A stretch of DNA of 64,000 nt from an uncultured Bacteroidales bacterium (GTDB lineage Bacteria; Bacteroidota; Bacteroidia; Bacteroidales; UBA932): NCBI GenBank assembly GCA_900320185.1, contig ONRD01000005.1, positions 1 to 64,000 of the forward strand, given 5' to 3'. Below the pieces are notes generated by a model. That model saw only the letters and a program-made list of their open reading frames with translations, ran no database searches and had not been told where the DNA came from. How positions within the stretch are numbered: position 1 is the stretch's first letter; each line of letters starts with the position of its first letter. A program made the translations under genes and the position numbers. Positions 52,401 to 60,871 of the stretch are shown here, one piece after another.

Positions 52401-52689
52401 CTTCGTCCAGAACGCCATATTCAGCGACTACGCCGTCGAGGACGGTTCATTCCTCAGGCTCCAGTCCGCCACCATCGGCTACACCCTGCCCGAGACCCTC
52501 ACCGAAAAGGTCCACATCCGCAAGCTTCGCTTCTATGCGACCGGGACCAATCTCTTCTGCCTCACCAAGTACTCAGGTTACGACCCTGAAGTGGATACCA
52601 GGCGTGCCACGCCCCTCACTCCCGGAGTTGACTGTTCGGCCTACCCCAAGAGCAGAGGCTATGTGTTCGGAGTCAACGTAACCTTCTAA
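49483..52689 (+). CDS. SusC/RagA-family TonB-dependent transporter (pectin locus)
   Basis: The start is at MSKFSIKLAALLAGLLSAVA, the true signal peptide; the upstream frame adds 15 unlikely residues. The 1068-residue protein has the N-terminal domain beginning EVKGTVKDANGEPLTGVFVL, the plug with VVVGYATVKRRDLLGS and IQSIDVLKDAFSTAIYGSRG, and a barrel ending FGVNVTF. It should import pectin oligosaccharides with the SusD encoded 12 bases downstream. Confidence 0.94.
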   Translation: MSKFSIKLAALLAGLLSAVALEAQEVKGTVKDANGEPLTGVFVLIQGTQTGTTTGLDGEYAINVPDASKAVLQFSMIGMKAVTVPVAGKSVIDVVMEDDANVLDETVVVGYATVKRRDLLGSVASVGSEKLTEQPVTTVSQALSGKMAGVSVVTTEGDPDADIKIRVRGGGSITQDNSPLYIVDGFPVESINDIASSEIQSIDVLKDAFSTAIYGSRGANGVVIVTTKSGEKGRKVSVSFNSYYGFKTMANKGAIQTMDSENFVKFQYELGLLRDNLSTVYNSYFGTFDDIDQYVGLPCNDWVGMVFGNTGTTFSTDLTVSGSSEGVNWTLGYAHIGDDAIMKNSNYARDNLNYKSKFKTSDRTSIDVNVRYSRTNIRGAGANSLNDNSGQSSSNGRLKHAVLYTPIPVRQQFLYGEDEENYGDTVQPLVAVADNDSKKVRTTWNANAAFNWEIVDNLKLKIDGGMEDYRQTDNRFYGMSTYTVYNAGAAGPAASYIDTFRNRYRNTNTLQYNFEDILPEAHSLDILLGEEMTILKSNVVTATVSDLPDFFSAKQAWNFLSSGTPGSIRNYYNPDDNLLSFFARANYDYMHKYSIGGTLRADGSSKFAKGNRWGFFPSAAASWTISNEDFMKDKEWIDQLKLRYSFGTAGNNNIPTGQISKIYSAYATTDPTMLNIISTGSTYWMAGKIMNNPDLTWETTYTHNIGLDFSLWHSKVSGSVEVYQNDTKDLLINFPVKGTGYDSQYRNLGSTRNRGVELTLNMPLVTNKDFSLNLSGNIAYNRNRVVDLGGLKSITAESGWASTEIGPDYIVEVDQPLGNMYGYVSDGRYSISDFDFTNGKWVLKEGVVDCSSIVGSGFMRPGAPKFKDLDKDGLPDKKVIGNASPDFQGGFSLSGYFKGIDFGANFNYMIGNDVYNANKIEFNSSRKFTTLRNLTTLSNLDNRWTNVDWNTGELITDPAALEAANKGTTLWAPFVQNAIFSDYAVEDGSFLRLQSATIGYTLPETLTEKVHIRKLRFYATGTNLFCLTKYSGYDPEVDTRRATPLTPGVDCSAYPKSRGYVFGVNVTF

Positions 52690-52701
52690 TTTGAACAGAG
52701 T

Positions 52702-54525
52702 ATGAAAAAAATACTTAAATACTTCGCCATTGCAGCAGCGGCGACTATGGTCCTCGGTTCCTGCGACAAGATACTCGACCAGGAATCCCCTTCCTCGTTC
52801 GACGACGCCACGGTGTATTCCAACTATGCCCTCGCCGAGCAGACCATATTCTCAATCCACATCGCTTTCGGCGAGCAGAACAGCTACCGCGGACGCTTCC
52901 TGCCCTGGTACGGCTTCAACACCGACATCGAGTGGTACAACAGCGCCAAGAGCGGCGACCAGGACAAGACCGGCATAGCCTCCTACGACTGCCTGGCCAA
53001 CAACCAGCAGCTCGGACAGGAGAAGAACCCTTACGCAGACATGTACAGCGCCATAGAAAGGGCGAACCTCACCCTTGCCGGCCTCAAGGAATACGGTAAC
53101 ATCGATGAGGACGCCGACATGGCATATCTCTACGCCGAGACACTGACCCTTAGGGCCATGCTCTACTATGACCTGATCAAGGCATGGGGAGACGTTCCGG
53201 CACGCTTCGAGCCCCTGAACTCGGAGACCATGTACATTCCGAAGTCAAGCCGCGACGTGATCTTCAACCGGATCCTGTCCGACCTGGACGACGCGATACC
53301 CAACCTCCCCTATCCGGGTACGACATCGACCACCAAGACCGTGGACCGCGTCAACAAGTGCTTCGCCGAAGGCCTCTATGCAAGGATCGCACTCGCTGCA
53401 TCCGGCTACGCCCTCCGTCCCGCCGACGGGAAGGTAGGGACCGGAGACCTCGGAAGCGTGAGACTGTCCTCGGACGGCAACCTCAGCAAGGAAACCCTCT
53501 ATCCGAAGGCCCTTGCCTACCTCAAGGACGCCATCAACTCCGGCTACTGCTCCCTTGAGTCCGATTTCGAGACCCTCTGGCGCAATGTCAACAACTTCGA
53601 CCTGGCGGCAGGCAAGGAACTCCTCTTCTGCATCCCCTTCGGGGACACCGACAGCAAGGTGCGTGGAAGGTGGAACTACACTTTCGCCGTCAAGAACGAG
53701 AATGCCTCCATCTTCGGGTACTCCTTCAACCAGGGCGGTACTGCCGGTCCGACCCCCAATTTCTGGTTCAAGTTCGCCGAGGGCGACAGCAGGCGGGACA
53801 TCTCCTGCGTAAACTGGAAATGGGTCAAGAGCACCGGACTCCAGGAGCCTGCAGGCATCAACACATGGTACTTCGGCAAGTTCCGTTTCGACTGGATGTC
53901 AAAGCACCCTTACAACGGGGGGAACGACGACGGCGTCAAGCCTGTCGTGATGCGCTACGCAGACGTCCTGCTGATGGCCGCCGAGATCGCCAATGAGCTC
54001 GGAGACCTCCAGACCGCCAAGGACTGCTTCCTCCAGGTAAGGTCCCGCGCCTTCAAGGGCAACGAGAACCTTGCCGAAAGATTCGTCTCCGGGATAGTCA
54101 GCAAGGACGACATGTTCAACGCGATTGTCGACGAACGTGCCTTCGAGTTCTGCGGCGAGTTCCTCCGCAAGGCAGACCTGATCCGCTGGAACATGCTCGG
54201 AAGCAAGATCGAGGAGACCAAGGCGGACCTGACCGCCCTGTCGGAACTCTCCGGAGACTACTCCTACCTTACCGGCAACATCTGGTGGAAGGAGAACGAC
54301 AACGAAGACGGACTCGTCATCTGGGGCCTCGGCCCGAACGAAACCGGCTCGCCTGAAGGCAAGGACTGGAACCAGGAAAGCGGCTACATCAGCACCTCGA
54401 AGCTCAAGGAGGACAAGATCGGCTGGCTCGCCAGCGGAGATCCCGATGCAAAGCAGTTCTGGCCCATCTTCGACTACATCCTGAACAACAGCCAGGGTTC
54501 CATCAAGAATGACTACGGTTACTAG
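52702..54525 (+). CDS. SusD/RagB-family binding lipoprotein (pectin locus)
   Basis: The 607-residue lipoprotein has lipobox LGSC (Cys21). It has the SusD N-terminal TPR region (SPSSFDDATVYSNYALAEQT) and the C-terminal VVMRYADVLLMAAEIANELG and FEFCGEFLRKADLIRW blocks. It pairs with the SusC immediately upstream. Twenty-four bases separate it from the beta-helix lipoprotein gene. Confidence 0.94.
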   Translation: MKKILKYFAIAAAATMVLGSCDKILDQESPSSFDDATVYSNYALAEQTIFSIHIAFGEQNSYRGRFLPWYGFNTDIEWYNSAKSGDQDKTGIASYDCLANNQQLGQEKNPYADMYSAIERANLTLAGLKEYGNIDEDADMAYLYAETLTLRAMLYYDLIKAWGDVPARFEPLNSETMYIPKSSRDVIFNRILSDLDDAIPNLPYPGTTSTTKTVDRVNKCFAEGLYARIALAASGYALRPADGKVGTGDLGSVRLSSDGNLSKETLYPKALAYLKDAINSGYCSLESDFETLWRNVNNFDLAAGKELLFCIPFGDTDSKVRGRWNYTFAVKNENASIFGYSFNQGGTAGPTPNFWFKFAEGDSRRDISCVNWKWVKSTGLQEPAGINTWYFGKFRFDWMSKHPYNGGNDDGVKPVVMRYADVLLMAAEIANELGDLQTAKDCFLQVRSRAFKGNENLAERFVSGIVSKDDMFNAIVDERAFEFCGEFLRKADLIRWNMLGSKIEETKADLTALSELSGDYSYLTGNIWWKENDNEDGLVIWGLGPNETGSPEGKDWNQESGYISTSKLKEDKIGWLASGDPDAKQFWPIFDYILNNSQGSIKNDYGY

Positions 54526-54549
54526 CAGACAACCATTAATACGAAGAAA

Positions 54550-57500
54550 ATGAAACTGTTTAAGAATTCATTCGCAATCCTTGCCGCTCTCGTCCTCGGC
54601 CTGTTCGCAGGTTGTTCCAACACCCTGGAAGAGATCACCGACCTCGACCTGGACAGGTGCCTGGAGCCAATGAACCTCTCAGCCAGGGTCAACCAGGGCA
54701 ACCTCGTTACCTTCAACTGGGATGCGACCAAAGATGCGGAGCAGTACATCATAATCGTCTACACCGACGAAGGGATGACACTACAGGAGTACTGGAGCGG
54801 GACCATAAGCCCCGACCAGCTTCCCCTGACCAAATCCTTCGAGGCGGACCAGACCTACTACTACAAGGTGCAGGCTGTCAGCAACTCGAAAGAGGCCTCG
54901 AAGTGGGCGGTCTATTCGAAGCCTATCAAGACCTTCGCCGTGAAGGACAACCTCTTCCTGGAGGCCTCCGACAGGGGCGCGGACAACATCAGCCTGGCCT
55001 GGTCCACCGAACTGGAAGACTACCTGGAGGTTGACCGGATCGAATACGGACTTCCCGGAGAGGAAGACGTCCAGACCTACACTCTCTCCGACGAGGAGAA
55101 GGCTGCCGGAAAGGCCACCATAGCCGGCCTGACGCCAGGAACTGAATATGTGTTCACCCTCTACTACAAGAGCGCTTCACGCGGCGAAGTGGATGTGTGG
55201 ACGACTCCCGACCCGACCGGACTCACAACCGTGAACTCCCTTGCCGGTCTCCAGAATGCACTGAAGACTCCCGGATCCAAGATCCTGCTCACCATGGACG
55301 GATCCCCCTACACCTTCGCCGAGGACGCAGTCGCCGACATCGACGGAGCGGTCGAGATCTACGGGCAGGGCGCCGCTGACGGCTCCATGCCGGTGATCAA
55401 CGGGGAATTCCACATCACCTCAGCCTTCAGCGGCGGCTCGATCCGTTTCGAAAGTGTCGAGCTCAACGGCCAGAAGGGAACACGCGGGTTCACCATCCAG
55501 CTCAAGAACGGAGGCGGGATCAAGGATGCTGTCAAGATTGACGACATCACCTTCAGGAACTGCGTCATCACAGGCTATTCCAAGGGTCTCCTCTACGAGT
55601 GGGGACAGCCCATGGATGTAGGCTCGGTCAACTGGGAAAGCTGCGACATCAACAACATCAATGCAGACGGTACAGGCGGCGGTGACGTCATCGACCTGCG
55701 CGGTACTGCCAGCAGCCCCCTGTCCTCCATCGGCGCCATCAACATCGTCAACAACACGATGTACACCGGCGGCCGTACCTACCTGAGGATCGACTTCCCC
55801 CAGTCGCTTGGCGACATCAAGGTCGAAAACAACACGATGTTCGACCTGTGCGTCAGTGACAACACCAACAACGCCGGTCTCGTCGCGATCCAGACCCAGC
55901 CCTCTTCCGTCTCCTTCAAGAACAACCTCGTGATCGGGATGGGAGAGAAAGCCAAGCTCGGAGGCGACAACACCGTCAGTTCCGGTGGATTCAACGGCTA
56001 CAAGTACCTGGGCAGCGACAACATCAGTTTCGCAAACAACCACTACTACGATGTCTCCGCAACCTTCTTCAACAACAACATGAAGCAGTCGGACGCTACA
56101 GGCGGCGGCGGTTCCATGCTTGAAGAAGACCCTTGCTACAACGCCAAGGCCGGATTGTTCAACCTGACCAACGCAGACTTGGTCGCCGCCAAGGTGGGAG
56201 CCTCGAAGTGGTGGGTTGGATATGTCGAGAAAGCCGAAGACCTCACTCTCGGGACCATCGAAGGCAAGAAGACATGGCTCTTCAGCAACGCCAAGCTATT
56301 CTCGGGTACCATCAAGAGCGACAGGGTCAGGGATTATCTGTACATCAGCGCAGACGAGTCAACTCCGATAGTCGTCGACAACGGCATGGCAGCATTCCAG
56401 ACGGCCACGGTCACCAACAAGAAGGGCGTCCCTCAGCTCGGATACTTCAAGTTCAAGGTTACCGAGCCCGGTTCGGTCTACATCAAGGTCGCCGATCCCG
56501 AAGGCCTCGGCAACCATGTGGTCATCGGCGTCGGTCCCCTGGACGGTTCATCAGTCACCATCAAGGGCGGAGCATCGGCGCTTGTGGACATGGACAACGC
56601 CCAGAAGATCCTCATCTCCGACATCACCGAAGAGTGCTTCGTATATGTGTGGGTATCCGGCCCCGTGGCCATCAGCCAGCTCGCCTGGTCTACGGACACG
56701 ACTCCGCTCAACACTGCCCTTCCCACTCCCCAGCCTTCGGCCGACCCGGCGGCCATCACCGTCGGAGATGCGACCGACATAGTCGTTTCCTGGCCTGAGG
56801 TGGCAGACGCCGCTTCATATTCAGTCGTGTTCGGAGGGAAGACATATGCAGTCGAGGAAGGCACCAGCTACACCATCCCTGCGATCACCTCAGGCATGCT
56901 CGATGCCGGCAGCTACACCGTGGAGGTCTACGCCAACCCTGGCGAAGACGACATCTACAACACCGAATCCGCTCCCGGAGTCGCAGCGTTCGCCGTACAG
57001 CCTAAGAGCGACGGCGGTGAAGGAGAAGGACTTGTCGTGAAAGACGTAGAGCAGCTGCTTGCAGCGATCACCGCCGGCAAGAGCGAGATCACCCTTGCCC
57101 CCGGCACCTACGACCTCACCGAATCGATAGCCTTGAGTTCTCCCCTCTCCCTGAAGGGACAGGACGGAGCCGTTGTCAACGGAGCCGCCTTCACCCTTGC
57201 AGGTACGGAGGCCCAGACCCTGAGCCTTGAGAACCTGACCCTGAATGCAAACGGGCAGGGTATCCTCGTGGGCTTCGATGCCGCAGGGGCAACCCTTTCC
57301 GACATCGTCATCAAGGACTGCTCCATCGACGGCTATTCAAAGAGCATCATCTACAGCAATGCCGACGCCAACAATGTAGGCAACCTGCTGGTCAAGGGCA
57401 ACATCATCACCAACCAGGGTACCGGACAGGGTGGATTCGACTTCCGCAAAGGCACCCTCACGAGCGTAAGCCTGACCGAGAACACCTTCAACGGAGGCTT

Positions 57501-58803
57501 CCGCGACTTCATCAGGATGGATTCCGGAGTGGTCTGCTCGACGCTGGACATCAGCCACAACACATTCTTCGACGTGTCCAACAACGCAAGCAACACCGTC
57601 CTTTACGTGAGGAACAAGAATGCCAGGTACACCGTAAGCGGCAACCTGTTCCACACGATGAACGTCATCCTCGCAAAGTCCGGAGACGCTACGGCTGTTC
57701 CTGCCATGTCAGGCAACTACTACTTCAATGTCAGCGAGAAGTTCTTCACCGGAAGGATTGACGAAGAGACCGCAAAGGGCGGTGGCGGAGTCGTGCTCGG
57801 CAGCGATCCATGCAAGGATGCGGCCACCGGAGACTTCACACTCGTCAACGCTCTTGCGATCAGCGAGCAGGTAGGAGACCCGAGGTGGTGTCCTTCCGCC
57901 GCCGGCGGGAGCACCGACAGCTTCACGGTCTCCAGCGTCGATGAGTTCAACGCTGCCGTAGAAGCCGGGAAGACCGACATCAAGTTCGCCTTGAGCGGTA
58001 CTCCGTACGACCTTTCAGCAGCTGCTATAACCCTCCCCGCCGGCACAAGGCTCAGCGGTGAGACTTCCGGAAGCGACAAGCCGACCGTAACGGTAGCCCA
58101 GCTGAATATCTCCGGAGAGGCCGGTACCATAGTCCTCGAAGGCCTCAACTTCGTCGGATCGGGTTCCAACTGCTTCCTGAACGTCACCGACGCAGCCACC
58201 GTGGATCAGGTGATCGTCCGCAACTGTTCAATCAGCACCGTGAGCAAGTCCGTCTTCTATGACAACGCCGGAGCCACGGTTTCTTCTCTGGTGTTCAACA
58301 ACGTAGTCATGTCCGGTCTCGGTGCCGGACAGGGTACGATCGACATCCGCAAGGGAACCTACGGCACCGTGACGGTCAAGAACTGCACCGTTGTCGGGGG
58401 ACGTGATTTCATCCGTGCCGATGCAGGTCGCGTCACCGGAGCCGTGAACATCTCGAACAACATCTTCGACGGCTGCACCCTCAACAATGGCAACGGCATC
58501 CTCTACGTCCGTTCCACTCCGGAGAGCTACGTCGTCAACAACAACCTGTTCCTCAACGAGAACGGGGAGAACAACCTGCTCTGCAAGTCTTCCGGCGTCA
58601 CCGTCCCTACCGCCATGGGCAACAACTGGTTCTTCAACTGCACCGCGGCCAAGTTCTGGACCGGGCTGATCACCCAGGAGATCGGAACCGCCGGTGGCGG
58701 AATCCTGGACGCTGATCCCGTCAAGGATGCCGCTGCAGCCGACTACACCATCACCAACAGCGACCTCGCCGGCGCCGGCGTAGGCCCCGCTTGCTGGAGA
58801 TAG
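54550..58803 (+). CDS. large surface lipoprotein with Fn3 domains and three beta-helix repeats (DUF4957/DUF5123-type)
   Basis: The 1417-residue lipoprotein has lipobox FAGC (Cys22) and two Fn3 domains (about 37-225). Three right-handed beta-helix units lie at about 235-560, 830-1117 and 1122-1417. Each of the first and third opens with a segment on the LQNALK / FNAAVE pattern and each ends in DPC.. or DPVK..F/YT.TN...AG.G..W blocks, as in DUF4957-DUF5123 pairs. Another Fn3 domain (about 735-825) sits between units 1 and 2. I see no clear catalytic motif, so it is probably a surface pectin-binding protein, though a non-standard lyase cannot be excluded. It is the last operon gene, followed by a strong terminator. 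Part of unit 2/3 was copied to 59748-59856. Confidence 0.8.
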   Translation: MKLFKNSFAILAALVLGLFAGCSNTLEEITDLDLDRCLEPMNLSARVNQGNLVTFNWDATKDAEQYIIIVYTDEGMTLQEYWSGTISPDQLPLTKSFEADQTYYYKVQAVSNSKEASKWAVYSKPIKTFAVKDNLFLEASDRGADNISLAWSTELEDYLEVDRIEYGLPGEEDVQTYTLSDEEKAAGKATIAGLTPGTEYVFTLYYKSASRGEVDVWTTPDPTGLTTVNSLAGLQNALKTPGSKILLTMDGSPYTFAEDAVADIDGAVEIYGQGAADGSMPVINGEFHITSAFSGGSIRFESVELNGQKGTRGFTIQLKNGGGIKDAVKIDDITFRNCVITGYSKGLLYEWGQPMDVGSVNWESCDINNINADGTGGGDVIDLRGTASSPLSSIGAINIVNNTMYTGGRTYLRIDFPQSLGDIKVENNTMFDLCVSDNTNNAGLVAIQTQPSSVSFKNNLVIGMGEKAKLGGDNTVSSGGFNGYKYLGSDNISFANNHYYDVSATFFNNNMKQSDATGGGGSMLEEDPCYNAKAGLFNLTNADLVAAKVGASKWWVGYVEKAEDLTLGTIEGKKTWLFSNAKLFSGTIKSDRVRDYLYISADESTPIVVDNGMAAFQTATVTNKKGVPQLGYFKFKVTEPGSVYIKVADPEGLGNHVVIGVGPLDGSSVTIKGGASALVDMDNAQKILISDITEECFVYVWVSGPVAISQLAWSTDTTPLNTALPTPQPSADPAAITVGDATDIVVSWPEVADAASYSVVFGGKTYAVEEGTSYTIPAITSGMLDAGSYTVEVYANPGEDDIYNTESAPGVAAFAVQPKSDGGEGEGLVVKDVEQLLAAITAGKSEITLAPGTYDLTESIALSSPLSLKGQDGAVVNGAAFTLAGTEAQTLSLENLTLNANGQGILVGFDAAGATLSDIVIKDCSIDGYSKSIIYSNADANNVGNLLVKGNIITNQGTGQGGFDFRKGTLTSVSLTENTFNGGFRDFIRMDSGVVCSTLDISHNTFFDVSNNASNTVLYVRNKNARYTVSGNLFHTMNVILAKSGDATAVPAMSGNYYFNVSEKFFTGRIDEETAKGGGGVVLGSDPCKDAATGDFTLVNALAISEQVGDPRWCPSAAGGSTDSFTVSSVDEFNAAVEAGKTDIKFALSGTPYDLSAAAITLPAGTRLSGETSGSDKPTVTVAQLNISGEAGTIVLEGLNFVGSGSNCFLNVTDAATVDQVIVRNCSISTVSKSVFYDNAGATVSSLVFNNVVMSGLGAGQGTIDIRKGTYGTVTVKNCTVVGGRDFIRADAGRVTGAVNISNNIFDGCTLNNGNGILYVRSTPESYVVNNNLFLNENGENNLLCKSSGVTVPTAMGNNWFFNCTAAKFWTGLITQEIGTAGGGILDADPVKDAAAADYTITNSDLAGAGVGPACWR

Positions 58804-58827
58804 GACACAGTCATGCTGAAATTGGAA

Positions 58828-58858
58828 AGAGATCGACACTTCCGTCGGTCTCTTTTTT
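58828..58858 (+). terminator. intrinsic terminator of the pectin operon
   Basis: AGAGATCGAC pairs with GTCGGTCTCT (one G-U) around acttcc and is followed by six T residues, 25 bases after the stop. Confidence 0.88.
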
Positions 58859-59067
58859 CTTTGCGCCGGGCTTTGCAGAGTCGGTAGCTTGCCTCTTCGG
58901 GGACTCCGTTAGTCTCGCGATAAGTTGCTGCCATCGGGCCCCTCTGCCCGTGTGACATCCCTCCGCCAGATATACCAGGTATATTCATCGCAGACGGAAA
59001 ATGACCGCAATCTTTCCGATTATGGTTATTTTTAGTATATTGTCAGAAAATCAGCGGCTAAACGACT

Positions 59068-59292
59068 ATGAGACAGATCCATTCATATCTTTGTCCCCTC
59101 CGTGCAGGAATTCTCCTTTTCCTGCTGCTGCTTGTATCCATCGCTGCACCGGCCCAGACCGAGGTGTCCTACAGGCGCGGTGCTACGCAGCTGGAGGACA
59201 TCCTTCCCCCGTCGCCGGATCAACAATTAGAGCAACTACTCCGAACCAAGTTTATAAAGCAGCTGCCACATTACAAAATGCAAAGATATTAA
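59068..59292 (+). pseudogene. N-terminal remnant of a secreted Rhs/YD-repeat protein
   Basis: About 50 residues remain: a signal peptide (ILLFLLLLVSIAAPAQ) and VSYRRGATQLEDILPPSPD, a beginning that fits large Bacteroidota Rhs proteins. At the CCGGAT near 59215-59220 the sequence switches to AT-rich DNA and the frame soon ends. The Rhs core frame at 60020 also has CCGGAT as Pro-Asp, so a deletion between such short matches would explain the loss of the core. The toxin tip that follows is out of frame with this piece. Confidence 0.6.
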
Positions 59293-59393
59293 GAGATGCA
59301 GGGGAAAAGGTGCAAAACGGGTTTATTCTATCAGTTACCGGAGGTGGATTGATACAAAATAAAGCGAAAAAAAACTTAAAAGGTTATGAATAA
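59221..59393 (+). pseudogene. orphan toxin tip 1 (C-terminal end of a polymorphic toxin)
   Basis: The frame reads STIRATTPNQVYKAAATLQN, then KILRDAGEKVQNGFILSVTG, and ends KNLKGYE. It has no start codon of its own. Its stop (59391-59393) overlaps the ATG of the following lipoprotein gene by eight bases, the usual toxin-immunity arrangement. Composition is much richer in A+T than the flanks. Toxin activity is not recognisable. Confidence 0.55.
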
Positions 59394-59733
59394 TGTATTC
59401 TATCTAATAATAGTATTATTATCTATTACTGGATGTAAATCTCCAATCATAAATAATAAAGATATATGTAGTATTATTGTTGAAAACTATAGTATTTCTC
59501 AGACACAAACGATAACAGACCGCTCTCAAATAAATAAATTATTGAGAATTATTAATTCAAGCAAACAAGAATTATTTAAATTTAAGCCTGATTATAGTGT
59601 TACTATATTGTATGGGAATAATGAAAAAAAGGTATTACTACTAAAAGGGCAATGTATCAAAATCGATGGTGTTACATATAGAACGAGCAAAAAAATGAGT
59701 GTAATGCTTGATAAATTATTTGAAACCGTATAA
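59386..59733 (+). CDS. small lipoprotein, candidate immunity protein 1
   Basis: The 115-residue protein starts MNNVFYLIIVLLSITGCKSP with a lipobox cysteine at residue 17, so it should be anchored on the periplasmic side or at the outer membrane. The rest is a small alpha/beta domain with no family I recognise. Its start overlaps the end of toxin tip 1 by eight bases. An exported immunity protein implies that the matching toxin acts in the periplasm or on the envelope. The gene is AT-rich compared with the rest of the window, which suggests horizontal transfer. Confidence 0.65.
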   Translation: MNNVFYLIIVLLSITGCKSPIINNKDICSIIVENYSISQTQTITDRSQINKLLRIINSSKQELFKFKPDYSVTILYGNNEKKVLLLKGQCIKIDGVTYRTSKKMSVMLDKLFETV

Positions 59734-60101
59734 TACCGAAATTCCCGCTCGTCAACGCCCTCGCCATCAGCGAGCAGGTAGGAGACCCGAGATGGTGTCC
59801 TTCCGTTGCCGGCGGCAGTTCGGACAGTTTCACCGTCTCGAGCGTCGATGAGTTCACCGGCCAGGAGGACCAGGGCCCGGACTTCGGCGTCCCCTACACC
59901 GACTTCGGGGCAAGGCAGTACAGCCCGTCCCTCTCCCGCTGGCTCGTACCCGACCCACTCGGGGAGAAGTACTACGACGTCAGCCCTTATGCCTACTGTA
60001 CGGGTGATCCGGTGAATCTGGTGGATCCGGATGGACGAGATTGCGGGCTCAATCGAGATCAAGGGTATCCGGATGGATCGGAAGTATTCCGATTAATATA
60101 A
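59724..60101 (+). pseudogene. Rhs core C-terminus fused in frame to a beta-helix lipoprotein fragment
   Basis: From 59748 the frame reads LVNALAISEQVGDPRWCPSV, a copy of residues 1098-1133 of the upstream 1417-residue lipoprotein. It then passes without a break into TGQEDQGPDFGVPYTDFGA, RQYSPSLSRWLVPDPLGEKY and NPVNLVDPDGRD-like text (here GDPVNLVDPDGRD). This is the diagnostic end of the Bacteroidota Rhs core just before the toxin tip. There is no start codon, so it is a fragment. The frame then ends at 60101. Confidence 0.8.
59748..59856 (+). repeat. 109-base copy of part of the 54550-58803 gene
   Basis: It matches 57841-57949 with 13 mismatches in 109 aligned bases and no gaps. Only two of 36 codons change the residue (Ala to Val, Thr to Ser). 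The mostly silent differences suggest that it descends from a functional paralog rather than from a recent copy. Confidence 0.85.
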
Positions 60102-60148
60102 TTGAAGTTGTTTCGAATGGTCGGTTAAAATCTGTAAAACGCAAATGA
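60071..60148 (+). pseudogene. orphan toxin tip 2 end
   Basis: In a frame shifted from the Rhs core it reads GWIGSIPINIIEVVSNGRLK, then SVKRK and a TGA. That TGA overlaps the ATG of the next gene (ATGA at 60145-60148). It looks like the last part of a toxin tip cut off from its core by a frameshift or junction. Short, so support is mainly positional. Confidence 0.4.
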
Positions 60149-60654
60149 GAGCAGGTATCGTTTTCTCCTTGATCATGATTGGGAACCTGATCTTTTCGGG
60201 TCAATATCTGGGTTCAAAATATACGCGATCGCTTAATCGTAACTATGTTCGTGTTGAGATGCAGTTTTTGTCATCCGAAGGAGACACAATAACCTTCAAC
60301 CGTAGGCTTCCGATCCAATATGAGATCAAGAATAAAGATACATTAAGTGCTCGCGTCTATGACAGAGGGCTTGAATTAGGTTCAAAACACGGGCTTAATC
60401 GTTTCTCCCATCTGATAATAGGTGATTATTATCAATTGATTCTATTGCCAGTAACTCGTCATTTGCTTTTTTCGGAACATAGTTACTATAATACAAACTT
60501 TATTGAATTGAATTCTGAAGATACCGAAGGCGTCTCTTTTAGAGAAATTGAATCTGACGAGCCCTACGATATTCATAGCCATTTTAGCCTATTTCTTGAC
60601 CACAATGACAAAATATATAGAATTAGCGATGTAATATGTCTCAAGGTTCAATAA
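60145..60654 (+). CDS. exported small protein, candidate immunity protein 2
   Basis: The 169-residue protein begins with a Sec-type signal (MRAGIVFSLIMIGNLIFSGQ) but has no lipobox. The rest is a predicted alpha/beta domain with many acidic and aromatic residues (HSHFSLFLDHNDKIYRISDV near the end). I recognise no family. The start overlaps toxin tip 2 by four bases. AT-rich, like its neighbours. The immunity role is inferred from position and export. Confidence 0.55.
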   Translation: MRAGIVFSLIMIGNLIFSGQYLGSKYTRSLNRNYVRVEMQFLSSEGDTITFNRRLPIQYEIKNKDTLSARVYDRGLELGSKHGLNRFSHLIIGDYYQLILLPVTRHLLFSEHSYYNTNFIELNSEDTEGVSFREIESDEPYDIHSHFSLFLDHNDKIYRISDVICLKVQ

Positions 60655-60697
60655 CCACAAGAATCTTAGCTTTGCGGAAGTTTCGCTTCCAACATGA

Positions 60698-60871
60698 AAT
60701 GCAAGTCAATATGTAAAAGTTCCATTTCCATTAAATGTAATGTACAAAAATACAACAGTTGTAGCACCTAATAATTTATACAATGCAACAATGAAATTGC
60801 CAAATGCCAATAATATACGTGGACCCAAAGCTGTTGTTGCAAAACCTTATTTGGAATATTATGGAAAATAA
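60698..60871 (+). pseudogene. orphan toxin tip 3 end
   Basis: After a TGA (60695-60697) the frame is open for 57 codons. It reads NASQYVKVPFPLNVMYKNTT, then VVAPNNLYNATMKLPNANNI, and ends VVAKPYLEYYGK. The stop (60869-60871) overlaps the next lipoprotein start by eleven bases. It has no start codon. An in-frame ATG in the middle could give a small peptide but is not convincing. Confidence 0.5.

Noticed and set aside
60804-60860. Extended start for the third small lipoprotein
   Set aside because: The added residues would bury the signal peptide, and the same bases are better read as the end of toxin tip 3.
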